The notes under the pieces are model-generated. The model searched no databases. It was not told where the DNA came from and worked only from the letters and a program-made list of their open reading frames with translations. Made by a program: the position numbers and the translations under genes. Below are positions 22,445 to 35,142 of a stretch of DNA of 64,000 nucleotides, piece by piece. Source of the DNA: Maylandia zebra (lineage: Eukaryota > Chordata > Actinopteri > Cichliformes > Cichlidae); the NCBI RefSeq assembly GCF_041146795.1, contig NC_135169.1:13707852-13771851 (forward strand), written 5' to 3'. Each line of letters opens with the position of its first letter. The stretch's first letter is position 1.

Positions 22445-25400
22445 ATGTTTTATCTCGAGAAGAGCGGCAACTCGGAGTCCCCCGACAGCGTCGCTAACAT
22501 GTCCAAGAGCGACATACTGAGAGGAATCATCACTGAGAAACTGAGCACAGCCGCCCGGGAGATCTTAGCAGTGGTGGAGAGGACTGTAGCCGACTACGAG
22601 GAGGAGGCTGCGGGCTTCAGGCAGGAGATTGACCGGCAGAGGAGACTGCTGGAGCTCCTGCAGCCTCGGGTCAAGCTTGAGAGGACAGGTCAGTGACAGA
22701 GGCGGATTTGCCGAACTTCATTTAAAAATGACTCATTTAATATTTCCTCGCTAGCTGGTGAATATAGTGACTTCACAGTGCAAGAAGAAAATGTCCGCAC
22801 AATTGTTTAGAAATGGATTAACAAGTCGGCATGCGTTTAGTCAGCTTTCACAGGATAATGTGAGACAATCACCGCTTTTGGGGTTCCTTTAACTTTATGG
22901 GCAGCCCACCCCCTGAAGCTAATGAAAAATTAATTCTACTAAAACTCAAACTTTTCACTTGTGTTTCTTAAATTTTGACTTAATAACTTGCAGCTTTCCC
23001 TTCCCCACTGTCACCAAAGTGCGTGTGATGTGGTTTCTATGTATTATTGTAGGGTCTTTTTCATATATTAAAAAGCGCCTTGAGGCAAATGTTGTAATTT
23101 GACACTGAATAAATAAAATTGAATTGAATATAACTGAAATTTCTAGTTATTCAGAAGTAAGTTGCATTTTCAAGTCGGCTTGTCAACATTTTTAATTAAC
23201 CCAAAACTTGAGTTGATTATAAACATTTTTGACTTAATGACTCATAATTTACAGTTTTTCAGGAGTTAGTCGCAATTTTGAGATACTGATTTGAAATTTG
23301 GACTTGGCTCTGATCAGCAATTTTTATTTTTCAATGTTGGAAATGAGCTTACATATAAAACATAAAGGTGAAGTTTTCACAGTTCACATGAAGCCTGCTC
23401 TATCAGTTTTAAGAATTTAGGATGTCAGATTTTCCACAGTCTGCAGTTATTTGAGTGATAAACAGGACTAAATCCCAACTTTAAAGCTGCTCTTTAAAAA
23501 TACATGTTGCTTTCAGCTGTTCATAGCAATATTGTGTTTGGCCATACATGAAGTAACTGATCAGATCTGACTGACAAAAGTAATCTCTTGTCACAGATCT
23601 GGACATCCATGAGGTGGTGGTCATGACCGGAGACAAAGAGGATCAGCAGCACACACATCTGCCGGGTTTGTTTTCTGTCAAAGCTTGTTTTCTTAAATGT
23701 TGAGAAAAAGGAGGAATGAGTGAATGAACGACTCTAAGGACAATACGTTTTTGCTGCAACACTAAAGATGATGTTCAGACTTACATATGGTAGTAAATAG
23801 TAAAATAGGGTGTGTAATGTTTCCAGGTATGGAGGGTCCTGGAAGTCCAAGTCTGCTACGTCGTGATGAAGATGAAGATGAGCAGCGGATGGCCCAAATG
23901 TCGATGAGTTCCAGGCAGAAAAGAGAAAATCTGATGCACCCGGATTATGAAATACCAAGGTTACAAATGCAATCAGAATCAGAATACTTTATTGATCCCT
24001 GGGGGAAATTATTTCAACAGTTTATGTCAACAGTCTGGATGTTACAGTTAGTTTACATTGTGACGCTTTGTGTTTTAACAAAAAACTTTGCATTTGCACC
24101 ACGGCTTCACCTTTGCCAGTACTGGCCTGAATGTAGTGCTCTAACACAACTACCATTTCTCCTGACAGGAAGAAGTCCAGCAGACATTGGCTCAGTGACA
24201 CACAGAGACATCTAAATTTCAGGATTTGTTTCCTGGAGGACTCTCAAGACGGTATGCTCTCAAACATGGGTACATTTGAAGTTCCTATCTTAGCACCTGA
24301 ACCAAATAGCCAGACCTAACGATACTAAAAACCTTAAATGTTCAAGGACTTGCAGATGAACTTGCAGAGTTCTGAGATGCTGCCGGCCAGGATAACCATT
24401 GTTTCCTCACTGCTTGCAAAGTCTTGATCTCACGATGGTTTCTTCTTTTTCAGGGTTTAAAAAAACTCTGTTTGAGGACCTGAAGTGTCCCCGTGATCTA
24501 AAGGAGGGTGACTTCTTGGACATGATCAAGTCCACGTTCCCTCAGCTGGCCGGGGACAAACCGCTGAACATCTTCAAGTCTGACCACAGTAAGAGACTCC
24601 AGAGGCTCATGCTGAAGACCCTGACACCAGAAGACATCTACAGGACCACGAAGCCCACCGGGCTTGAAAAGGCTGTCCTCTATGTCAAACTTAAGGTCGA
24701 CACTAGAGTAGTTTTCCTCACTGCTGCCACAGATATAGTTATAGTCATGAAAAGTCTGTTAACAGGTAAAACATTAAAGGAAAAATGATAAATAAGTGTT
24801 CAAAACTAAATACCTCTTATGGTGCGTTTGATTTCTTCTGCTTCCAGCTGACTCTTTAGGAAACAAAACAAATGACAGCACGAACACACCACTGAACAGA
24901 GCAGAACATTTCCACTGTAATAACAGATCAACTGTAACTTGAATTGCTGCTCTGAACTTGGTTCTGTTAGTATTGAGATATCTTCATGGAAGTTTGTGTT
25001 TATTTGGCAAAAATGGTGATGAAATATGTCCTAAAATAAGCTTTTCCCACTGTGTCTGTCTGAGATACAGTCAGATGAGCCAAAACAAATGGCTTTGACC
25101 TGCGTTAAAACCATGTTCTGATTGACTAAAATGCAAACAACTAAAACAAGAAGAATAACTGATTTAAATGACGTTAGTACTTTCTGAGTTTTTGTAAAGT
25201 TGTTTTTTTTATCTTACAGACAGGAGAGGAAGACGAGGAGGAAGAACTTCACCTGTTACCCACAAGTGATAAACCTTTAACACACAGTGACAGAGTGCTT
25301 ATGAAAGGCGATGAAGCCATTTCAAGGTGAATTAAAAACTGAAAAAGAAATGTTGAGTTATTTTGTTTAAAGGTCAATGAAACAGTGTGTCCTTTTTACA

Positions 25401-27612
25401 GGCTGTTAATGAAATATTAGCAAGTATACCACCCTATAAAGATAAAGATCCCCTAACAAACACAACCGTTTGAATTGCTGGCTTGTATGTAAAAGCAAAA
25501 CATTTACAAACACAATGTCAAACAGTTGACAGATGACACTCTACTCTTTACATAAAACCAAATAAAAACCTCAATCAGGATTTTTTTTTCTTAAGTATTT
25601 TTATTCATATTTAGGCATGAAAAGATGAAAAAAGATCCTGATTGAGGTTGTTATAATTCATGCATGACAGGGTTAAATAACAATAATTACAATGTATCAC
25701 GTCATACACCTGTAGTAACATTAAACGACCAGTGGGTGACAGGGTATAGAGTGACACATCAGCGTCCAATGTAGTGGTTCATGTGTAAGTGTAACATCAA
25801 CACTGACACAAATACAGAAAACAGCCTTTGAATAGCTGTTCACTGTAGTGACCACTATGTGTGAAAGGGTTACAGGCCTGGACTGGTAGTCTTGCATATT
25901 GTGCATTTCCCCTATTGGGCTGGCGAGCCTGTGGACTAATAGTTGAATGTAATTTAATTCTTTGTCGATATAATTATACGGGCCAGTCCATCCGTGCCCG
26001 AATAGACTGTTACAATAGATCATAGAAAATAAAAATGATCTACACAAAAAATTATGTTTGAAGGCAAAACGACTGGAATGAATTAAAACACTGATCCATG
26101 ACCAAGAAATATTCTTGATTTTATAATAAATTCACAAAATGAACTAAATTTTAATTTGTATTCATTACCCTCATTGAGAACTGCAACCATCAGTAAAAAG
26201 AAACCTACTGAAGGAACACTCATTAGCTATTTCTATAGTCTTAAAATTATTTGTACCCAACATTTAAAACATTTAATTGCTCCATATTCTTGATATTAAA
26301 AATACGTTATTATCGACCAACATAATAGCCAGCTCCTCACAGCTTTTAAATATCATGATTTCAAATAAAGTTTTGATTATTATATTAATGTGAGGTTTGC
26401 AAGCAATTTGTTATAATTCTTGGCTTGTCCGTATTTTTCAGTCAATATTCATAAATGAATTTATGAAAATCTTTGTTTCTTACCAGCTCCGTTCAACAAC
26501 TAGACTATACCAAAGTGGATGTCATGGCCAACAGCTCAGCATCACAACTACAGCTCTTGCTAACAAAAGATGCTGCTGTAAATGGGTCTAGTGATGACAA
26601 ACATGGAGTCGTGGCATTAAACCCAGAGCTGCAGGTGGCAAAACGTTCGAAGGCAAAAGAGCTCCAAAGTAGTTCGGAGACAATTCAGACAAGTACAATA
26701 GCCTGTAAAGTGTGTGGACTCCAGGGAAACCAGGACAGCTTGATTCAACATGCATGGAGTCACGTGGATGAGTCACCGGCTGTTTGTGGAATTTGTGGAG
26801 AACGTTTTGAATCAGTGGAAACATTAAAGGGACATCTTACAAATGACCCAAAATATCACAACTCTAATAACCAAATGTCTCTGCAAACAGAGGCGAAACA
26901 ATACAAATGTGAAACTTGCGCTAAATCATTTGGTCTAAAGGAGCAGCTGGAAATTCATTGCAAGGAGCACGCTGGCCTACAGAAATACCACTGCAACATC
27001 TGCGGGAAAGCTCTCTCCCATCTTCGATCAATGAGACGGCACAAGCTGACTCACACAGTGGAGCGACCCCACAGTTGTGAAGTTTGCGGGAAGCATTTCA
27101 GATGCCCGCACGTTTTAAATTCTCACAAGAAAATCCACACGGTCAGGGAGCGGCCGTATCTCTGCCACATCTGCTGCAAAAGCTTCATGTCAAACAGCGT
27201 TCTGTCGACTCACATGAAGATTCACAGCAATGAGAGGCCACACATCTGCTTGGTGTGCAAAAAGGCTTTTATTTATAAAGGTAGTCTAAAGGCTCACATG
27301 CGAATGCACACCGGCGAGAAACCGTACAGCTGTTCCCAGTGCGGCCGCTCCTTCAAGCACAAGTGTCACCTGAACGACCATGTCAGGAGCCATTCAGGCA
27401 TCAAACAGTTTGTGTGCAGCATTTGTGGGAGAGCGTGCTCTCGCCAAACTCAGCTGAAGACCCACATGAGGACCCATAATGGAGAGAAACCGTACCAGTG
27501 CGACATCTGCAAGAGGTGCTTCTCGCACCGCGGTACTCTCAAGTCACACGTGAAGATCCACGAGGCCAAAAAAAAAGACAGTGACCCGCCCGAAAACCAG
27601 ACAGTGTGTTAA
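22445..27612 (+). CDS. Gene 2: coiled-coil, one B-A unit, ten C2H2 zinc fingers
   Basis: Seven exons close in frame: 22445-22688, 23597-23665, 23827-23959, 24169-24251, 24454-24695, 25220-25326, 26487-27612; 667 residues, or 649 from the better-placed ATG at 22499 (A at -3, conserved in gene 3). Exon 1 is the fish zinc-finger N-terminal coiled coil ([28 protein letters not shown] heptads). Exons 2-3 are acidic. Exons 4-5 form B (NFRICFLEDSQD, shorter than others) and A (DFLDMIKSTFPQLAGDKPL). Exon 6 is the C linker (EEDEEEELHLLP). The last exon has ten C2H2 fingers, the second atypical in its His spacing; linkers are mostly non-TGEKP (HSNERPH, HSGIKQF, HNGEKPY). Probably a nuclear sequence-specific DNA-binding regulator; target unknown. 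AATAAA at about 27748. Confidence 0.9.
24169..24695 (+). repeat. B-A unit 5 (gene 2)
   Basis: Exon B 24169-24251 (phase 2 in, 1 out) and exon A 24454-24695 (phase 1 in, 0 out). A keeps STFPQL and TPEDIY and ends VLYVKLK. B lacks the IDxLSN tail seen in the other units. Confidence 0.84.
25566..25650. repeat. Hairpin, 16-bp arms
   Basis: AACCTCAATCAGGAT at about 25567 and its complement ATCCTGATTGAGGTT ending at about 25649, around a T/A-rich loop of about 50 bases, itself with T-run opposite A-run. Could be a tiny MITE in the last intron of gene 2. Confidence 0.75.
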
Positions 27613-29125
27613 CATGGGCTCGATTCCCTCCTATGCAACTTGTACGACTCTTGACTTTTTTTCTTTTAAAGAAAAAGTGTTAAATGAGGTATTCCTTTGG
27701 TAACAAAGCTCATGACATAAATACTTGGGTCTTGAGAGAAGGACATGAATAAAAATTATTTAATGAATAAATAATTTTTATTAAGAAAGAACTGCATAAT
27801 TGGTTGTTTTTCTGGATATAAGTACTGAAAAGCCTAAAGAGATGACTAGTTCTGCTTTTTTGAAAGACAATTAAGCCAAATCTAAAGGGAAGAAATCAAA
27901 ATGTAAGGAACATGTTTGAATGATTAAAAACACACACCAGCAGATTCACAGAAATAACTGACACTATCTTACCCTGTAGCGTAAGGAAAAACATGAAAGT
28001 AGACTTTCAGTCAGTCAGTAAGAAAAAAACAAATTTGCGTTAATTTAAAAAAATTAACGCAAAAAAACCAGTCTTGATTCTGACTTCATGTTTTCAAAAT
28101 CATATATATATATTACACATGCAAAGACAGACAGGAAATGTATAGAGAGAGATATTTGTATATATCTAAAAGATGAAAAAATATTTGATTTCTGGGGGAT
28201 TTTGTGGAACTTAATTAAAATTAGTTTAAAAAGTTGTACAACTTAAAAAAGCTGTCAACAAAAGAGAAGAAGCAACATTTACATCTTTAAGATGTATTTA
28301 TTTTTTGCTATTATGTTGCTAGAACATAACAAAAATTTCAGTGGTGCCCTCGGTAATAAAGAAAACACAAAAAAGATAAATAAGTTTGGGGGGGGGTTGT
28401 ATATTTTGTTATGCTCAAAACATCATCAAGAGGCACAGTGTTGATGAGGTATCAGCTGAAATATATATACCAGGTTATACGTTCATGGAAAACCAATTTG
28501 CACCACAGGATGGTGCGTCAGTGTTAACGTTTGAAATTTAGAGTTATGTCATCTTGAAACTTGTTTCTTCTAAAGATATTGAGTCAAAATTTTGAGCTAA
28601 TTACAAAAGTGGATGTAAAACAAAAAAGATTGTTTTTCTCATTAGTGGAAACTAGCTCCCATAAAAGTCTCTTGAAGAAGGAAATATTAAAAGTTGAAAG
28701 AAGAGCAGTACATCAGAAAACATAAAAACATCCACTGATAAAAGCCAGACAAAAAGGAGAAACAAAGAGAAACTTTAAGGGGAGTTTTTTACTCTGACTT
28801 AACCTTTGTTACGTTTTTTTAATTGACAAATTTAAGAAAATTTACTTTACAGTGATATCTGTTTAAAAGAAAAGCAGAGAAAACTTTTGAATGAACACGC
28901 TTTTTGTTAATTGATATTGAATTGAAACGGTTATTAATGCATTTTCCGTGTTAATTAGAAACAGAAATATAAAGGACACTAACTAATAATAAAAAAAAGT
29001 TTTTAAAGCAAACATTTGGAGAATAATCTTTGTAAAATAATTATTACATTACTAAAACTGGTTGAGTTGTTGAATTGTCACTGAAGGCTGTCCGGATAGA
29101 GTGGTCAGAAAAGGATACAGCTGTT
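27613..29125 (+). other. Gene 2 3' UTR and intergenic region
   Basis: A/T-rich, no coding signal. AATAAA copies at 27748-27772. A small palindrome TTTGCGTTAATT...AATTAACGCAAA near 28034-28064 resembles hAT end sequence (ATTAACGC) and may be a remnant. G-run near 28388. Confidence 0.6.
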
Positions 29126-29212
29126 GTTTCTCCCCGGACGCATTATGTGGCTGCACCGTAACAGTCTCAAACGCGTTCGACATCAAAACTGAAAAAACAA
29201 ACAAAGAAAATC
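29126..29212 (+). promoter_or_regulatory. Gene 3 proximal promoter / 5' UTR
   Basis: Contains TTTCTCCCCGGACGCATT, matching the gene 2 upstream block at the same distance from the start codon. Confidence 0.5.
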
Positions 29213-32200
29213 ATGTTTTGCTGGACAAGCAGCAGCGGAGGCTCGGAGCCACTCGACAGCGTCGCTAACATGTCCAAGAGCGACATACTGAGAGGAATCA
29301 TCACTGAGAAACTGAGCACAGCCGCCCGGGAGATCTTAGCAGTGGTGGAGAGGACGATAGCCGACTACGAGGAGGAGGTCGCGGGCTTCAGGCAGGAGAT
29401 CGACCGGCAGAGGAGACTGCTGGAGCTCTTGCAGCCTCGGGTCAAGCTTGAGAGGACAGGTCAGCAAAGTTATGGTTATGGGTGTTCCGAACTTTCTTTA
29501 CCAAATTACACATTTATGCTCACTAACTGGCAAAGAAAAAGATCAAAACATCTGAAACGAATGATACACAGATTGTTTTTATGACGTAAATAAAGATTTT
29601 TGTGAATTGGGTGCTTTTGGTCACTTTCACATTCTCTACACAGCACTTAATGTAGAAACGGACAGACTTAGTGAAGGTCAAAAGATCAAAACAGCTAATC
29701 ACCTCGGAATCTGTTTTACATTTACCTTATCATGAATATTTCACTATAAATATTTTTTTTTTGAGTTCTAGGCCCTCATAATTAAAAAAAAAAGTGTTTT
29801 ACTTTTAAAGAGCTGCACAGCTGTGACGTATTGATGGAAGCCAGTCTCGAGGAGAATGAGCATCACATGCAACAGTCAGGTGTGTTTGTGAGGTTTTGCA
29901 TTGGAGATTTTGTGTTGTAAAATACAAAAAACACCAGCAGTACAAGTAACTGAACTGACAAAAGCAGATGAAGTAGAAGTAAAAGAGGAGTTCGAAGCTC
30001 TCTGAGTGTTAGTGCTGGTTCGAAGTTATGAGATTTGCAAATGAACTGCATTTTGTTTTATTCATATTTGACGTAGAATTCCAACATTTTTAGAATTGAG
30101 TTTGTAGTAAAAAGCCTTTATTTTAGTGAGTTAAAGACATTAAAAAATGCAACAAAATGCATCAGCTTGCACCTCTTACAGGGTGTAGTGATACAAAGAT
30201 GCTAACAGAACAGTTACAGCTGCACTCAGCACAGCTGTGCAACACTAAACAGCATATAAGAAGGCAAAGTGTATGTTTTTGTTTAGAGCTCAGCAATTTC
30301 CTGCTGTGAAATTTAGGTTAAATTGGGTTTTGCTTCAGTGCATGCATAAAAATTGTAGAAGTGTGTGCAGATGTTGTAAAAATTTACTTTAGTTGTCAAA
30401 CAGTCCTGTGATGTAAAACTCAAACATTACTGTGTTAAAACTGACTTTCTGTGTCCAGATGTGAAGGACACTGTGATCTCAGGTCTCCCGGTGTACGATA
30501 ATGTGGAAGAGGAGGGGGTGGAGATGCCATTTGTGCAACCAGACACAAGCTCCACACAGCATGAAGAACAACTTAAGGAACCAGATCATCAAATACCTGT
30601 AAGGTTTGAAATTCACATATCTATCTTAGATATGTGAAAATGTCAAAACTTAAAATTATTCAAGTCAGCTCTCGTGTGATTTATACTGAAAATTAAAAAT
30701 TTTGCAGTAATTGGTTGTTAATTAGTTTGAGTTGAGACATAAAGTGAAAACCTGGCAGAAATGCAACACAGTCCAAAACCGATTAAGTATTTAGACATAT
30801 TACTAAGTGTGTCTACATAAGCTGTAATTGCCTCAAACAGCCTTCAGTTCAAATCTTATAACTTAGCTCTCTAGATCCACCTGAAGGTCATCTGAATGTA
30901 TTCTCCAAGGTTTAATGTTCTGGTCAACCAATTGGTAGAGTACATTTTGAGGCCCTATATCATTTCAATGAGGTAAATTGACCTACCTTTTTGAGTCTTT
31001 TCTACCAATTGTATTGCCAAAAAAATCCACCAAATGGCACCGTGACTTAAAAAGATAGCCCGAGAAGGGTCTGGCTGCAGCCGCTGTGGAGTGCCATATT
31101 ACCTCCACAGTAACCGGAAACACGTGACCTCCACAGTAGGCAGAAATACGTGACCTGCATGGATACAGTGGAAACCTTGCAAGTGGATCGTAAAGGTTGG
31201 GACAGAGTCTTTCATATATAAATTTGCCGTTAGCAATTTCATAATTCTAGGAATCATCTAGTTTGCTTACATTGATCATGTTGGCACTTTGCGTTACAGC
31301 AACGGGCATTTTTAAATTTTGGTTTTTTTATCCATGGCAGAGAAACACAGATATGTCTGTTTACGGGCCCTGGTTAAAGTAAGAGAGCTGGATTAAGGGC
31401 TTCTGTGGGCGAGATGGCAAAAAATACACATTTTGCGTTAGAATATGATTTTTTTTGTTGGCATCAAAGATGGAAAGTAACAAAGTACAAATACGTCATT
31501 ACTGTACTTAGTAGAAGTTTCTGGTATCTGTACTTTACTGCTACACTTTCTTGTGCCTACTTTATACTTCTGCTTCTTACATTTTAGCATGACATGTACT
31601 TTGTACTCCCTACATTTTCAAATCAGGGTTATTACATTACATCTGCTTTTTTGTTGCCCAGATTTTAGTTAGCCTCGGTTAAATTGTCTATTATATGTCA
31701 ATAGATACATATGTCACAAATAAAAGTGTCTTGTAAATTAGTTTTTTGTAAAGAATTTTCTCCCCAAATCTCTTACATGCTAACTGTAACGTGTTATTTC
31801 TGCCAAAACCTGAACCTAAATGTGTATACGGTGTTTATCTGTTTTTCTCTGTTTTAGATGCACATATCAATTTGGAATTCTGCCTCAAAGCCAGAATTGC
31901 AGGAATGCACAACATGTTGCAGAAGACTCTTTCACTGCCCTCTGTGCCCCAATTTCAGCCCTACTGTCAGGGCAGTGATTGAGGAGCATATAAGTGGACA
32001 CATTAAAAATGCTTTGCCTTTTAAAGGTACGTTAGGATTATATATACCTTATAGTTAAAGTTATAAACATGCACTTCTTTTTAGTACTTCTGCATTCTCT
32101 TTGTTGACTTAAAAGTTGCTTTTCACATTGTACAGTTCAGTGCATTCATCAGCAAGAGAAAAATGTGTTTTCATTAAATACATTTTTTGTTCCTGTTCAC

Positions 32201-35105
32201 TACATTTCTTGACAGCTCTTGTGATCCACACCATTTTGCTTTCATTATTGAGGATGGCTTGGATATTTTTCTTAACATGTACACTCTGATTGTTAGATAA
32301 ATTGATTGCATTCCATATAACTACATTTAAATTACATGTGTTTTTTTTCTCTCTTACAGACAAAATGATATGCCGGTGCAGGCTGCCATGTAGGACAACA
32401 GGACACTTTCACTGTCCTGTCTGTAACATGACAATCATACGGCGTGGGGATATGGCAAGGCATTTATTGTCATGTCAACATAATGTTTCAATAGCTAGTC
32501 AGCCACCACTATCAGGACTGCTCCCCACTGCACTCTCCAAGGTGCCCCGCATCCCTCTCAATGTCTTCTCTCCAACATCTAAACCATTTTCTGAATCTTC
32601 GGTAGACCATGCATATGCTCTACCCTCTGTGCTAAATGAAGTCCATGAAAATGAAATGCCCTCACTGTGGTCTTAGTCTTCTTAAAAAAAAAGGCCAAAA
32701 ATATTTATCACGATATACATTTGAAAATTTGCGATAACGATATAACTGACGATATAATTTACACCAGACAAAATACTTTACAACTCCTCAACTTTATTAG
32801 TGCAAAAAAAAAAACCCATCAACATGCAGCATGCTCTACTAAAAATAGTGCTTTGTTGTGTATCTGACGGATGAAAGCTAAACCAGTTCCACACCACTGA
32901 AGTTGCAGCATATTTACAAACCAATTCTGGTTCATCTGTTTCATTTAACGATCCACTTTCACTCTTCTCATTCTGCGTCGCCACCATGTGCGTATGTAAA
33001 CAAAGGCACCGCGCATGCACGTTTCACCCATATTCTGTCACGATGTTTCATTTTCTTATCGTTGCCCAACATTACACCGGTATTACCGTGAACGATATGA
33101 TATAGCCCAGCCCTAATGAGGAGGCATTCAAACAGATCAATAGATGTTTGTCTGGCCTGTCATCTGCAGTGTTTTTGTGTAGAGGGACTTCTTCCTGTTT
33201 GTTTTTCAGTTTGCAGAGGACATGGAGCTCTTTTTAAAAGCATGTGCTGACGAGCAGGGATTACGGGTCAATGCGATGTTTGACATTTAATGGAGAGATG
33301 AAGGAATTGGCTATTTGTTGTTGTTTTTTTATTTTTTTTTTATGTGTGTTTGGGTTGTTGTTGTTTTTTCAGTGTACAGAATTCCAATTAAAGTTATTTC
33401 AAAATGTTGTTTACTTGTTTCCATACTTACAGTAAAACATTACAGTGTAAATGTAACAGCATTGTTTTATACTTGAAACTTCAAAATTAAAAGCTTAGAG
33501 TTGCTATTAACATTAATGTGTTACCCTGTAATCAATAAGATTTTTATACACTTTATGCATTAAAGCTCTGGGCTTTGTGCTGGCCATTTGTAGCCACTTC
33601 ACTTTTATTTATTTATTTATTACCATTTTTGCTGTGTTAATGCAAGTGGAATGAAAGGGTCTTGATTTTTTTCAGCTTTAATAACTTTCAGCTTCTTAAA
33701 TACATCAAAAATATATTCACTAAACATTGTTCTTGCCTCTATCATGGCAAAAAATGGCTAAAATTGCTTTCACTCGAAACTCAACACCTAAAAATTATAC
33801 TTTTTAATGTTTTTTTGTTTTGATTTTACAAATTACATCATTTACCCAATTTTGGCCATACAAGCAATTCCATGTAATATCCTTATTTTCAAATAGGGGC
33901 GTTTGATGGCTTACCACACCCCAATGGATCAAAAGATTGACGGAGGTTTGATTTTAAGGATCTAATACAGGGGTAGGAAACTACAGGCCACGAGAGCCGG
34001 TGTCCTGCAGTTTTAGATGTCCTCGATCCAACACAGCTGATTCAAATGGCTAGATTAGCTCCTCAACATGTCTTGAAGTTCTCCAGAGGCCTGGTAATGA
34101 ACTAATCATTTGATTCAGGTGTAGTGACCCAGGGTGAGATCTAAAATCTGCAGGACACCAGCTCTTGAGGACTAACGCTCCCTACCCATGATCTAATAGT
34201 TTGAGTTAGCTAATGTTATGAGTAACAATGGAACGATCTGATATTATGCATCGTATCGGTCCGATACTGATCTAAATTACTGGATCGGATATCGGAGAGA
34301 AATTAAAAATGTAATCCGATCCATTAAATATCACGAAAGCACCTCACAAAACTTGCGACATGGGGTAACTCATAGTGGCTGAGAAATGTGAGACCTCTTG
34401 GCAGTCTGGTCGAGCATTTGTAGCCTCGCTACCAAACCAGCACTTCATCTCTGAGAAAGTGATCCCAGAGAGAAGTAAAGCAAGTGTGTAAGTTCATCTC
34501 TGAATGTTTGTGAAGCATTCCAGCGTTAAGCTTAACAACCGATATATGGAGCGACTGCCTCTTCTTGCTGCTACTTCAGTCATGAAACTGATCAGTGATC
34601 AGCTGATCGGCTTTTCTGTTGTGACTCCGTCTCTCTTGTTTGTTTTTGACCCACTTTACACCAGAAAAAGGAAACCAGCGGCTGAACAACAGCAGCACAT
34701 TAAGCTCGATAAGCTGTAGCTAGAATTTATTTAATATTACTTTCTACACCAGGATCCTTTTCTACGTAGCTGACGGCTGGTAACTGTGCAGGGGCGGATC
34801 TAGCAAAGTTTAGCCAAGGGGGCAGGTAGGGCATGAACAGGGAAAAGGGGGCACAAAGACATACTTTTCTTTCTTATTCTCATTTAAAATGTCTAGCTTT
34901 TAATAAATAATTATCTGAATCTTACACCCAAAGTTCTTATCTGATGTAAAATGTATAGAAGTCCATTACCGTATATAGTAACCATTAAGTCAAGGTTCTT
35001 TATTTGTGACATGCATAGTTATACAAGTATAACACACAGTGAAATGTAGCCTGACACGCTCCTCGACATGTGCAAAAAAATTGGGGGGGGGTGTAGAGGA
35101 AGAAC

Positions 35106-35142
<37 letters not shown>

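Noticed and set aside
31858..32676. Alternative last exons of gene 3
   Set aside because: The first exon must be read at phase 0, whereas gene 3 exon 3 ends at phase 2; joining them would break the finger frame.
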